A stretch of DNA of 55,467 bases from Microbacteriaceae bacterium (lineage in GTDB: Bacteria > Actinomycetota > Actinomycetes > Actinomycetales > Microbacteriaceae), in contig CANCKM010000003.1 in assembly GCA_947378555.1 (NCBI GenBank), forward strand, positions 1-55,467, given 5' to 3'. Position 1 is the stretch's first letter. Every line of letters starts with the position of its first letter. Of this stretch, positions 20,459-29,900 are shown piece after piece. The notes under the pieces are model-generated. The model worked only from the letters and a program-made list of their open reading frames with translations. It was not told where the DNA came from and did not search any database. A program made the position numbers and the translations under genes.

Positions 20459-22228
20459 GTGAAAGCAATGTGGGGGCGTAAACCCGGCGATTTTCGAGCT
20501 AGTCGCTTTGCCACGCCACGGGCTGATTCCAACTCCGGTCACACCAACGAAAGGCATCTGACCTTTTCGCAGGAAACCGACGTTTCACCGCTGACTCGTC
20601 AGTTGCCAATCACAATAAGCGTCGCAGTGTCAGCGCTTCTCACCTTTGTTCTGACGCCACAGGTCTTCAACGATAATTTCTTTTTCGTTGGGGTAATCGT
20701 GATTTTTGTCGCCGCGGGTGTGGCCTCCCTCGAACCCGTTTCGCCGTCTCCAAAGCTGCTAATCCTGCTGCCAATGTCTGACATTTTGGGAATAGCGCTC
20801 ATGAGCTCCCACGACGGCGGAAGTGTTTATACCCTTCTGTTCTTCATTCCCATCAGCTGGATGTCATCGCTGGCATCTTTCAGAGCATCCATGCTACTCG
20901 CCGCTAGCCCCCTCGTTTTTCTAGTCTCTCTCGCTTGGGCGCATGGCAAACCGCTGAATCAGGCGGAGATTACAAATTTTGCTCTTGTTTCAGCAGTGCT
21001 CATCGTTGTCGCTTCCGTTTCAAATCAGAGTGCGAAAAAGGTTAATGCTCGAAATGTTCTTATGCGGGGGCAACTTGAGTTGCTTGACGAGGTTTTGCTT
21101 CGAGAACGTCGACAGCAGGAACTCTTGGACGTCGTTCTAAATTCCGTGGATGTCGCCATCTTGCGAGTAGACAAGACCGGCAAGACCATTTTCTCTAATG
21201 CCGCTCATAGGCGACTAGTGAACCACTTCGGGGTGATTCCAGAAATGGAGGTGCCACCTCAGCTTTTCAAGAGCGATGGAGTCACCGAGTATGAGACTGA
21301 CGAGCGCCCCTACCACCGGGCGCTAAGCGGGGATCGCCTGGAGCGTGAAGTGGCGTGGATTGGTGATGGAACCAAGCCGCAGATGGCGATTTTGCTCAAC
21401 GTTCTAGGCTTCGTGGACGAAAACAGTAATCCAGACGGTGGCATCGTGGTGGCAACGGACATTACCGATGAGATGACTTCTATTCAGAGCCGCGAAGACC
21501 TCATGACTTCAATTTCTCATGAAATACGTAACCCGCTCACAGCGGTTCTTGGTTTTCTAGATTTGGCTCTGGATGACGACACGCTTTCCGCTGGCACCAG
21601 AAAACAACTTGAAATTGCAACTTTTAACTCAGAACGCATCATGAAGCTCATCGAAGGGTTGCTGGTTCGGGTCGAAGACGACAGGCGCTTAGGTCTTGCA
21701 AAGCTAGATTGGCACAATCTATCCGAGGTGCTCATTCACGCAGTAGAAGACATCGCCCCTTCGGCAGCGCAACGAAATATCGATATCGAGTTGGCCGACG
21801 TCGATCCGCTGTTCATGAAGGTAGATCCAATCAGGATTCGTCAGGTATTCGACAACCTTTTATCCAACGCGGTCAAGTACAACAAGGACAACGGTTCGAT
21901 TCGAGTGACGGTAAATGTCACACGACCGACCCAATCGGCTGGGCAGGTTCCGACGTCATCGGTTGAGGTCAGGGTTACCGATAGCGGCATGGGAATAGCA
22001 GAGGCGGAACAGGTGAATCTGTTCAAGCGTTTCTATCGAGCCAAGTCCGTCCGAGGAACGAGCATTCACGGAACGGGACTTGGCCTGAGTATTAGCCGGG
22101 AAATCATGCGACTGCACGGCGGTGACTTGCATCTCGAGTCGGTTGGCGGTCGAGGAACCAGCGCCGTGTGTCGTTTTCAGGTGACCAATCCAAGCGCTAA
22201 TCTGTTTACTAAGATGCCAACAGCGTAA
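20459..22228 (+). CDS. Membrane sensor histidine kinase (N-terminal TM segments, PAS-like region, HisKA, HATPase)
   Basis: SISHEIRNPLTAVLGFLDLA (H-box), FDNLLSNAVKYNKDNGSI (N-box), VTDSGMGI, FKRFYRAK, GTGLGLSISREIMRLHGG. Exact start uncertain (20459 or 20468). Confidence 0.92.
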   Translation: MKAMWGRKPGDFRASRFATPRADSNSGHTNERHLTFSQETDVSPLTRQLPITISVAVSALLTFVLTPQVFNDNFFFVGVIVIFVAAGVASLEPVSPSPKLLILLPMSDILGIALMSSHDGGSVYTLLFFIPISWMSSLASFRASMLLAASPLVFLVSLAWAHGKPLNQAEITNFALVSAVLIVVASVSNQSAKKVNARNVLMRGQLELLDEVLLRERRQQELLDVVLNSVDVAILRVDKTGKTIFSNAAHRRLVNHFGVIPEMEVPPQLFKSDGVTEYETDERPYHRALSGDRLEREVAWIGDGTKPQMAILLNVLGFVDENSNPDGGIVVATDITDEMTSIQSREDLMTSISHEIRNPLTAVLGFLDLALDDDTLSAGTRKQLEIATFNSERIMKLIEGLLVRVEDDRRLGLAKLDWHNLSEVLIHAVEDIAPSAAQRNIDIELADVDPLFMKVDPIRIRQVFDNLLSNAVKYNKDNGSIRVTVNVTRPTQSAGQVPTSSVEVRVTDSGMGIAEAEQVNLFKRFYRAKSVRGTSIHGTGLGLSISREIMRLHGGDLHLESVGGRGTSAVCRFQVTNPSANLFTKMPTA

Positions 22229-22240
22229 AGGGGCTAAATC

Positions 22241-23398
22241 ATGTCTATTGCTTTACCAACAATCGAGACCGTTCAGTTGCTCAGGGGAGTGGCCATCGTT
22301 GCCGCCGGTGCCCTAGTGATCGGTGCAAATGCGCTTGCCAAGTCGAGACCATCGGCTAAGTATTGGAATTCCAGTTTGGTTTTGGTTTTTGGTCTCTGGA
22401 CCGCACAGAATTTTGGTTTCCTCGGGGTTGGTAACGCAAATTTGGGCAGCGTAGTTTCGTTGACCTTCGCCATTCTGGCGACCGGTTCGGTTTGGTTGGG
22501 TTTTCGCACCGAAAACTCCAAATCGGCTCCGGTTGGTCGAGTCCTGGCGCTCGCAGGCATTTCCGCCCTCATTTTAGTTTTGGGTCTGATTTTTCCCATA
22601 CTTGAGAGCCCGGTCTTCGCATTGCTTGCGGTTGCTATTCTTGCCGCGCTAGCTGGCAGGGAGTCTTTTCAAGGCCTAATGAAAAGCAATTTTTATGGCC
22701 GGGCCCTAGGGTTTGTAATGATTGTGACCAGCGCGCTGACATTGGCGCTCTTGGTTAGCTTTGCCCTGAACCTCCGCGCTGTCTTGGATACTTTTGAATC
22801 CGACTCCGGAATGGTTGCGGCCGTAAGCCAGCCCGTTGTCCTGAGCGTCACGGGTGCGCTCGGGCTGATTTCAATCATTTCGATTGCCTGCCTCGTTTCG
22901 AATGCCAACCCACTCAAGGCCCAGAAGCCAGCTACCCGAGGCGGCCTCGTGCTCAACCGTGAAGATTTTCTGCACCTCGCAAAAGACCAGCTTGGCAGGG
23001 CAGAACAACTGGAAACCGGCATGGCCTTGCTCTCGGTGCAGGTAAAAAACATCAGGGAAATAAACGAGGTATTCGGCAGATCCGCGGGGGATTCAACCCT
23101 CGAAGATTGCACCGTTGCCATGCGCAAGGTGCTGCCAGCAACCGCGCTTCTCGGCAGGGGCGACAAAGGGCATTTCCAAGTGCTTTCGGTGACCGACTGC
23201 CTCGACTCCACGAAGCTTCTCGAAAACAAATTGCGAAGCGCAATTTCCGAACTCGTCAGTGAAGAGGCTGGAGGCATTCGGCTTTCGGCAGATTTCGCGT
23301 TCGCCGACACCCGTGTCGATCGATACGATATCGGCTTCCTGGCTGAGAAATCGGACGCGCGCCTGATGGACTCGGTTGAGGAATCCAGGATCGTTTAG
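22241..23398 (+). CDS. Multi-TM protein with degenerate GGDEF-like domain
   Basis: Several hydrophobic helices, then LLSVQVKNIREINEVFGRSAGDSTLEDCTVAMRKVL...LLGRGDKGHFQVLS, aligning with a GGDEF fold but DKGHF in place of GGDEF. Confidence 0.7.
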   Translation: MSIALPTIETVQLLRGVAIVAAGALVIGANALAKSRPSAKYWNSSLVLVFGLWTAQNFGFLGVGNANLGSVVSLTFAILATGSVWLGFRTENSKSAPVGRVLALAGISALILVLGLIFPILESPVFALLAVAILAALAGRESFQGLMKSNFYGRALGFVMIVTSALTLALLVSFALNLRAVLDTFESDSGMVAAVSQPVVLSVTGALGLISIISIACLVSNANPLKAQKPATRGGLVLNREDFLHLAKDQLGRAEQLETGMALLSVQVKNIREINEVFGRSAGDSTLEDCTVAMRKVLPATALLGRGDKGHFQVLSVTDCLDSTKLLENKLRSAISELVSEEAGGIRLSADFAFADTRVDRYDIGFLAEKSDARLMDSVEESRIV

Positions 23399-23508
23399 CG
23401 CAGAAGGAGTGCCGCAAGACAGTAACTTCCTAGGGCGGGTCAGATGTTGCAGTTTGGGTTTCCGGATAGCTCTTTCAGTTCAATCAGATAGCGTCTAAAA
23501 TCAAAAAC

Positions 23509-24105
23509 ATGCCACAGCCAACGACAGCCTCAATGCTGCAGCAACTGAAGACCTTGCCAAACCTGCTCAGCGCCTTGCGCCTTGCACTGGTCCCGGTTTT
23601 TCTCCTGCTGTTGCTGTCTAACAATCAACTGTGGTCGATCATCGTTTTGGCCTTTTCAGGGCTCACCGACTTCCTCGATGGTTTCTTGGCCAGAAAACTA
23701 AATCAAACCACGAGGCTGGGCCAGTTGCTCGACCCAGCCGCCGATCGGTTGTACATTTTCGCAACGCTGGTTGGGCTGTCCGCCACCGGGCACATCCCGT
23801 TTTGGCTCATGATCATTGTGGTGTCGCGCGACGTTATGCTGCTGCTGGTTTATCCGGTCTTGGCAACCCACGGCTTCGGTCCGCTACCTGTGCACTACTT
23901 AGGAAAAGCAGGAACTTTTGCCCTTCTCTATTCATTTCCCCTGCTTCTCATGGCAGACTTGTGGAAGGGTGCTGAGCTGGTTATTTTGCCTCTCGCCTGG
24001 GCTTTTGCACTGTGGGGAGTCGGTCTGTACTGGTGGGCTGGCGTGGTGTACGTAAAACAGGTTTTTCAGGTCGTCAAGACCAATATGTCTAATGTCTTAG
24101 GCTAG
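23509..24105 (+). CDS. CDP-alcohol phosphatidyltransferase (PgsA-like)
   Basis: GLTDFLDGFLARKLNQTTRLGQLLDPAADRL matches DG(x)2AR(x)8G(x)3D(x)3D. Confidence 0.92.
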   Translation: MPQPTTASMLQQLKTLPNLLSALRLALVPVFLLLLLSNNQLWSIIVLAFSGLTDFLDGFLARKLNQTTRLGQLLDPAADRLYIFATLVGLSATGHIPFWLMIIVVSRDVMLLLVYPVLATHGFGPLPVHYLGKAGTFALLYSFPLLLMADLWKGAELVILPLAWAFALWGVGLYWWAGVVYVKQVFQVVKTNMSNVLG

Positions 24106-24128
24106 TTTCTAGGGAGTGATTTTTAACT

Positions 24129-24569
24129 ATGGATAACGGTGTCGATTCTTCGAGCGACGTTCAGACCACCCAAAGGTTTCCTGAGGATTTAGTTGCGGAT
24201 CAGGTTTCGCAACTGTCGCCTGAGGAACAGTCTGCGATTAATGCCTTGCCAAGCGGTTCGGCCCTGTTGATAGTGACTCGTGGTGGCGACCTTGGTTCGC
24301 GTTTTTTGCTTGACCAAGACGTCACAACTGTTGGCCGCCATCCCAACGCCGACATATTCTTAGACGATGTCACGGTTTCTCGCCGGCACGCAGAGTTTCA
24401 CAGACATGGAACCGCTTTTGAACTTCGAGATCTGGCATCTTTGAACGGCACTTATTTCGACGGAGTTCGAATCGATACCGCGATGCTTGAAAATGGCGCA
24501 GAGGTTCAGATCGGCAAGTTCCGCCTAGCTTTTTTTGCTTCTCGTCACGACATCCCAAAGGCCGTTTAG
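24129..24569 (+). CDS. FHA-domain protein, GarA/OdhI-like
   Basis: TTVGRHPNADIFLDDVTVSRRHAEFHRHG...DLASLNGTYFDGVRI; N-terminal VQTTQRF resembles the phosphorylatable ETTS motif of GarA/OdhI; followed by a MerR gene. Confidence 0.88.
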   Translation: MDNGVDSSSDVQTTQRFPEDLVADQVSQLSPEEQSAINALPSGSALLIVTRGGDLGSRFLLDQDVTTVGRHPNADIFLDDVTVSRRHAEFHRHGTAFELRDLASLNGTYFDGVRIDTAMLENGAEVQIGKFRLAFFASRHDIPKAV

Positions 24570-24572
24570 TCG

Positions 24573-25274
24573 ATGGGAACATCTGTCGCGCCGCAATTTT
24601 TTAACTCTAGGTCTTCCAAGTTATTCACCATCGGTCAAGTTCTCACCAGACTTGAAGAGGCGTTCCCGGACTTAACCCCGTCCAAGCTTCGGTTCTTCGA
24701 AGATCAGGGACTGGTGCATCCGCAGCGGACAAGTTCCGGGTACCGAAAATTCACCGAGCAAGACATTGATCGGGTTCGGGTGATTTTGGAATTGCAGCGC
24801 GACCGGTATTGGCCTCTAAAAGTTATCGGCTCCTACCTGTCTGATCTAGATGCCGGGCTTACCCCCGAGCTTCCCGGTGCAGCGACCGAGACTCAAAAAT
24901 TTTTGCTCGGTAGGGGCAATCGTTTGAGCGTTGTCGAACTAATGGCAGAGACTGCCATTTCTGATTCTCTGCTAAGCGAGGCCCAAGAAATGTCGATCCT
25001 AGGTCAGCATCCCTTTGATGCCGCCCAGGTCGAAATAGCCAGGGCTCTGGTTCAGCTTCAACGTTTCGGAATCGCTCCGAGGCACCTTCGAGGGGTAAAG
25101 GCTTCTGCCGATCGGGAGATTGGCATCATCGAGGGTGTCATAGCGCCAGTTTTAGCCAAATCCGATTCGGCCAGTCGCTCAAGAGCCGCACACTACGCAC
25201 TTGAGATTCAAAGCCATTTTGCGACAATCCAATCTGAGCTGGTTCGGTCAGTAATTTCCAAGATTGACTCCTGA
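24573..25274 (+). CDS. MerR family transcriptional regulator (FtsR/Rv1828-like)
   Basis: LFTIGQVLTRLEEAFPDLTPSKLRFFEDQGLVHPQRTSSGYRKFTEQDIDRVRVIL; context downstream of the FHA gene. Confidence 0.88.
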   Translation: MGTSVAPQFFNSRSSKLFTIGQVLTRLEEAFPDLTPSKLRFFEDQGLVHPQRTSSGYRKFTEQDIDRVRVILELQRDRYWPLKVIGSYLSDLDAGLTPELPGAATETQKFLLGRGNRLSVVELMAETAISDSLLSEAQEMSILGQHPFDAAQVEIARALVQLQRFGIAPRHLRGVKASADREIGIIEGVIAPVLAKSDSASRSRAAHYALEIQSHFATIQSELVRSVISKIDS

Positions 25275-25421
25275 GTCCTATTCTTTAGTTAACTAGGCGG
25301 CTGCAAAAGTCCGTGTTTTCTAGAGAAATTAACCGCGACACGCCGAATGCGTCGGGTAACGGCGGATAACCGGCAAAGCGCACAACAATTAAACCTGAGG
25401 TTGAACCTGAAAGGAGCCGAG

Positions 25422-25970
25422 ATGTCACAAACTGAATCCGGCGACCCGGTTGAATACTCCCAAGACATGCTCTTTACCGATGGTCTGCCATCGCTCGACC
25501 CAAAGGTCGGCTATCGCGGTACAGCGGCTGCTTCGGCGGTTGGAATCAGCTATCGCCAACTCGATTATTGGGATCGAACCGGTTTAGTTCAGCCAAGCGT
25601 TCGCGGTGCCGCCGGTTCTGGTTCGCAGCGGCTTTATTCCTTCAGAGACATCTTGGTTCTAAAGCTCGTGAAGCGATTGCTTGACACCGGAGTTTCCCTG
25701 CAGCAAATCAGAACCGCCGTTGAGCAGCTGCGAATCTCAGGAATCAACGATTTGGCAAGAATCACGCTCATGTCAGACGGTTCCAGGGTTTATCTCTGCA
25801 CGACTCAAGACGAGGTCATTGACTTGTTGGGCCGCGGCCAAGGCGTGTTCGGAATCGCAGTTGGTCGAGTTCTCGCCGAAGTCGAAGCCAGCCTCATTAA
25901 CATTCACGCCAGTTCGGTCGATGACGTCGATGAACTTTCGGCCCGCAGACTCAACCGCAAAGCGGTTTAG
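25422..25970 (+). CDS. MerR family transcriptional regulator (Rv1830-like)
   Basis: GYRGTAAASAVGISYRQLDYWDRTGLVQPSVRGAAGSGSQRLYSFRDILVLKLVKRLLDTGVSLQQIRTAV; start ATG 25422 after AAGGAG. Confidence 0.88.
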   Translation: MSQTESGDPVEYSQDMLFTDGLPSLDPKVGYRGTAAASAVGISYRQLDYWDRTGLVQPSVRGAAGSGSQRLYSFRDILVLKLVKRLLDTGVSLQQIRTAVEQLRISGINDLARITLMSDGSRVYLCTTQDEVIDLLGRGQGVFGIAVGRVLAEVEASLINIHASSVDDVDELSARRLNRKAV

Positions 25971-25972
25971 TT

Positions 25973-26869
25973 CTAAATTTTCTCGTCTGCCGATTCCAAG
26001 GCTAGAACCTGATCCAAATTCTGACCTCGCATAACGCGGTGGTTGCGCGCTTCGTTTTTCTCGTTTTTACGGTCTCGTCGGGTCTCTGACGCAAACGATC
26101 CCTCAATTCGATTGAGCACCGAATCAAACTGTAGGGCCAAGGCGGCCGCGGTGTCACCTGGCCAACTATGGATAGGTCGTGCAGCGCCCTGCACCTGCTG
26201 CATGGTTGCGCGTTCCGGAATTCTTTCGTTGAAGAGTTTTCCGCCGAAGAGAGATTGAAGTTCGGCCACCCGGTAAAGGTGTTCGCGATTTTGTTCCTGA
26301 AAACGATTAACCAGCAAGCCAGCCTGGTCCAGGCGAGTGTTTAGCCGCCTGCGAATTTCCTCGATTGCAGACATGGCTCGCTGCGAGGCGACCACCGAGT
26401 AAATCGAGGGCTCGGTCACGAGCAACACTCGGTCGCTGCAAACCCAGGCCGTTCTGGTCAAGCCGTTGAGTGATGGTGGGGTGTCGATGATCACCAAATC
26501 GTATTCGTTTTCGACTCTGCTCAGAGCTTCCTCAAGCTTCCAAACTTCACGCAGCGCCGGCTGTGGAGTGTCAAAGACGGAAACGCTTCTGCTGCCAACC
26601 ATTACATCTATGTTTCCTGAGCGTGCCTGAGCCCATGGAGAGGCTACGATAGCCCTATGCACAACGTTGTGTTTGGGTGACTGTAGGACATCGGCAACGG
26701 TTTCGCGGAATACCCCAATAGCGCCTAATCCAGTGGTTGCGTCACACTGCGGGTCGAGGTCTACGACAAGCGTTCGTAGCCCGCGAGCAAACGCAGCGGA
26801 GGCTAACCCCAGGGCGACCGTGGTCTTGCCGACTCCTCCCTTTAGGGAGCTAACGCTTAGAACATGCAC
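25973..26869 (-). CDS. ParA family ATPase
   Basis: MHVLSVSSLKGGVGKTTVALGLASAAFARGLRTLVVDLDPQCDATTGLG, VIIDTPPSLNGLTRTA; GTG start at 26869. Confidence 0.9.
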   Translation of the reverse strand: MHVLSVSSLKGGVGKTTVALGLASAAFARGLRTLVVDLDPQCDATTGLGAIGVFRETVADVLQSPKHNVVHRAIVASPWAQARSGNIDVMVGSRSVSVFDTPQPALREVWKLEEALSRVENEYDLVIIDTPPSLNGLTRTAWVCSDRVLLVTEPSIYSVVASQRAMSAIEEIRRRLNTRLDQAGLLVNRFQEQNREHLYRVAELQSLFGGKLFNERIPERATMQQVQGAARPIHSWPGDTAAALALQFDSVLNRIEGSFASETRRDRKNEKNEARNHRVMRGQNLDQVLALESADEKI

Positions 26870-26929
26870 CTGAATAGGCTACCTTTTTATTTGAAGCAAG
26901 TGCTACACCGAGAAATGCCTGAGGAATCT

Positions 26930-29900
26930 ATGTTTAAAAAAATCCTGGTCGCAAACCGCGGTGAAATTGCCGTTCGTGCTTTTAGAGCCGCGTATGAGCT
27001 TGGGGCGTCCACGGTTGCCGTTTTTCCTTATGAAGATAGAAACTCCACCCACCGACTCAAGGCCGACGAGGCCTACCAAATCGGCGTCGAGGGTCATCCG
27101 GTGCGGGCTTACCTTGATGTTGCAGAGATCATTCGGGTGGCCAAAGAGTCTGGTGCCGACGCCATTTATCCGGGATACGGTTTCTTGTCCGAAAACCCCG
27201 AGTTGGCAGAGGCCGCCAAGGCCAATGGCATTGCCTTTATCGGGCCATGCTCCGATGTGCTCGAGTTAGCCGGAAATAAGGTAAACGCCAAAGAAGCCGC
27301 CATGCGCGCGGGTGTTCCTGTCTTGCAGTCCTCAATCCAGTCAGCCGACCCAGCAGTCCTGATACCGGCAGCCGAAAAGATCGGGTTTCCACTATTCGTG
27401 AAAGCAGTAGCCGGAGGCGGTGGACGTGGCATGCGCCGAGTCGCCGAGGCGAAAGACCTTGCCGGCGCTCTGGGTGAAGCAATGCGCGAGGCGGAAAGCG
27501 CCTTTGGCGACGCAAGAGTCTTCTTAGAGCAGGCGGTCCTGCGACCGCGCCACATCGAAGTTCAAATATTGGCCGACGGACAAGGCGGGATTTCTCACCT
27601 TTTCGAGCGAGACTGTTCAATTCAACGAAGAAATCAAAAGGTTGTTGAAATAGCCCCGGCACCGCTGATTGATGAGAAGCTGCGCCAGGATCTCTACCGT
27701 GACGCAGTCGCGTTTGCCAAAGAGATCGGTTACATCAATGCCGGGACCGTTGAGTTCCTGATTGACACGGTGGGCCCAAACGCCGGAAAACACGTGTTTA
27801 TCGAGATGAACCCTCGAATTCAGGTTGAGCACACCGTCACCGAAGAAATTACGGACGTTGACCTAGTCCAGAGCCAGATGAGAATCGCTGCCGGGGAATC
27901 CCTTGTGGATTTGGGTTTGACGCAGGACAAGATTCAAATGCACGGCTTTGCCCTGCAGTGTCGAATCACAACCGAGGATCCAGCGGCCAATTTTCGCCCT
28001 GACACGGGCAAAATCACCACCTACCGTTCACCCGGTGGAGCTGGCATCCGACTCGACGGTGGAACCGTGAGTGCGGGATCAGAAGTGAGCCCCTACTTCG
28101 ACTCGATGCTAGTGAAGGTTATCGCTAAGGGTCGAGACTTTGCCTCTGCGGTGTCACGTTCAAAGCGTGCGCTCGCGGAATTCCGAATCCGCGGCGTTTC
28201 GACCAACATATCCTTTTTGCAAGCGGTGTTGGCAGACCCAACCTTCGCCAGCGGCGACCTAAGCACCTCGTTCATCGACGAGCGACCACAGCTGTTCACC
28301 TCAAGGCCCTCTCAAGACCGTGGCACCAAAATATTGGCTTGGTTGGCAAACGTAACGGTGAATCAACCGTACGGCCCAAGGTCTGGGCACCTAACCCCGT
28401 CGATGAAGTTGCCCAAGCTTGACATCACTCAATCGGCCCCGGCGGGTTCAAGGCAATTGCTTCTGGAAGTTGGCCCAACAGCGTTTGCGGCTCAACTGCG
28501 GGCACAAATTCCGGTTGCAGTGACCGACACCAGTTTTCGTGACGCTCACCAGTCGCTCCTAGCAACCAGGGTGCGCGGGCGCGACCTGGTGCAGGTTGCA
28601 CCATACGTTGCACGGCTAACCCCGCAACTGTTATCGGTTGAGGCTTGGGGTGGCGCAACTTATGACGTTGCCCTGCGTTTCTTGGGGGAGGACCCTTGGG
28701 ATCGCCTAGCCGCTTTGCGGGCCGCAATGCCAAACCTGTGCATTCAAATGTTGCTCAGAGGCAGAAATACCGTTGGCTACACTCCGTATCCTGACGAGGT
28801 GACCGAGGCCTTTGTGACCGAGGCCGCCGCCACAGGTGTCGACATCTTCCGGATCTTCGACGCACTCAACGATGTCAATCAAATGCTTCCTGCCATTAGG
28901 GCTGTCCTGGCAACTAAAACTGCCGTGGCTGAAGTCGCCATTTGCTACACGGCCGATTTGCTTGACCCGGCCGAAACTCTATACACGCTCGACTACTACC
29001 TCGAGCTCGCGCAACAGATTGTTGACGCCGGTGCGCACATCCTAGCCATCAAAGATATGGCCGGATTGTTGCGACCAGCGGCCGCCGAAAAGCTTGTGAC
29101 AGCGCTGCGGGCGCGATTTGACCTTCCGGTTCACCTGCACACCCACGACACCGCTGGTGGTCAGCTGGCAACCCTAATGGCGGCTATCAACGCCGGGGTG
29201 GATGCGGTTGACGTAGCGAGTGCTCCGGTTGCCGGAACCACGAGCCAACCTTCGGCCTCTGCTCTGGTTGCCGCCTTGGCGCACACCGAGCGCGACACCC
29301 TAATCAAACTCAGTGCCGTTGCCGAGCTAGAACCTTACTGGGAGGCGGTTCGCAAGGTCTACGCGCCTTTCGAGTCTGGTCTCCCTGGCCCGACCGGTCG
29401 CGTTTATAAGCATGAGATTCCGGGTGGACAGTTATCCAACCTAAGACAGCAGGCCATCGCGCTTGGGCTGGGTGACCACTTCGAGCGAGTCGAAGACATG
29501 TACGCGGCAGCCAGCCAAATTCTTGGGCGACCAACCAAGGTGACCCCGTCTTCAAAGGTGGTTGGCGATCTCGCCCTGCACCTGGTTGCGGTGAACGCCG
29601 ATCCTGCCGACTTTGCCGAAAACCCACAGAACTATGATGTTCCGGATTCGGTAATCGGGTTCATGGCCGGCGAACTGGGCGACCTGCCCGGTGGTTGGCC
29701 AGAACCCTTCCGCACCAAGGTGCTTCAGGGCAAACACCCCAAGTTTGGCATCACCCCGGTGGACGCTTCCGATCTGGCCTTGTTAGTCGGCGATGATTCA
29801 AAGGCTCGCCGCGCAACCCTAAATCGTCTGCTGTTCCCAGGGCCGACGGCAGACTTCGTTAAGTCTCGGGATACCTACGGCAATCTCGACCAGATTGACA

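Noticed and set aside
22693-23310. 205-aa minus-strand ORF
   Set aside because: Antisense shadow of the pseudo-GGDEF gene, Ser/Arg-rich translation typical of antisense frames, no RBS.
25973-26869. ParA plus MerR genes as a plasmid or prophage partition remnant
   Set aside because: No ParB, replication or phage genes nearby; flanked by core genes in an ordinary actinobacterial context.
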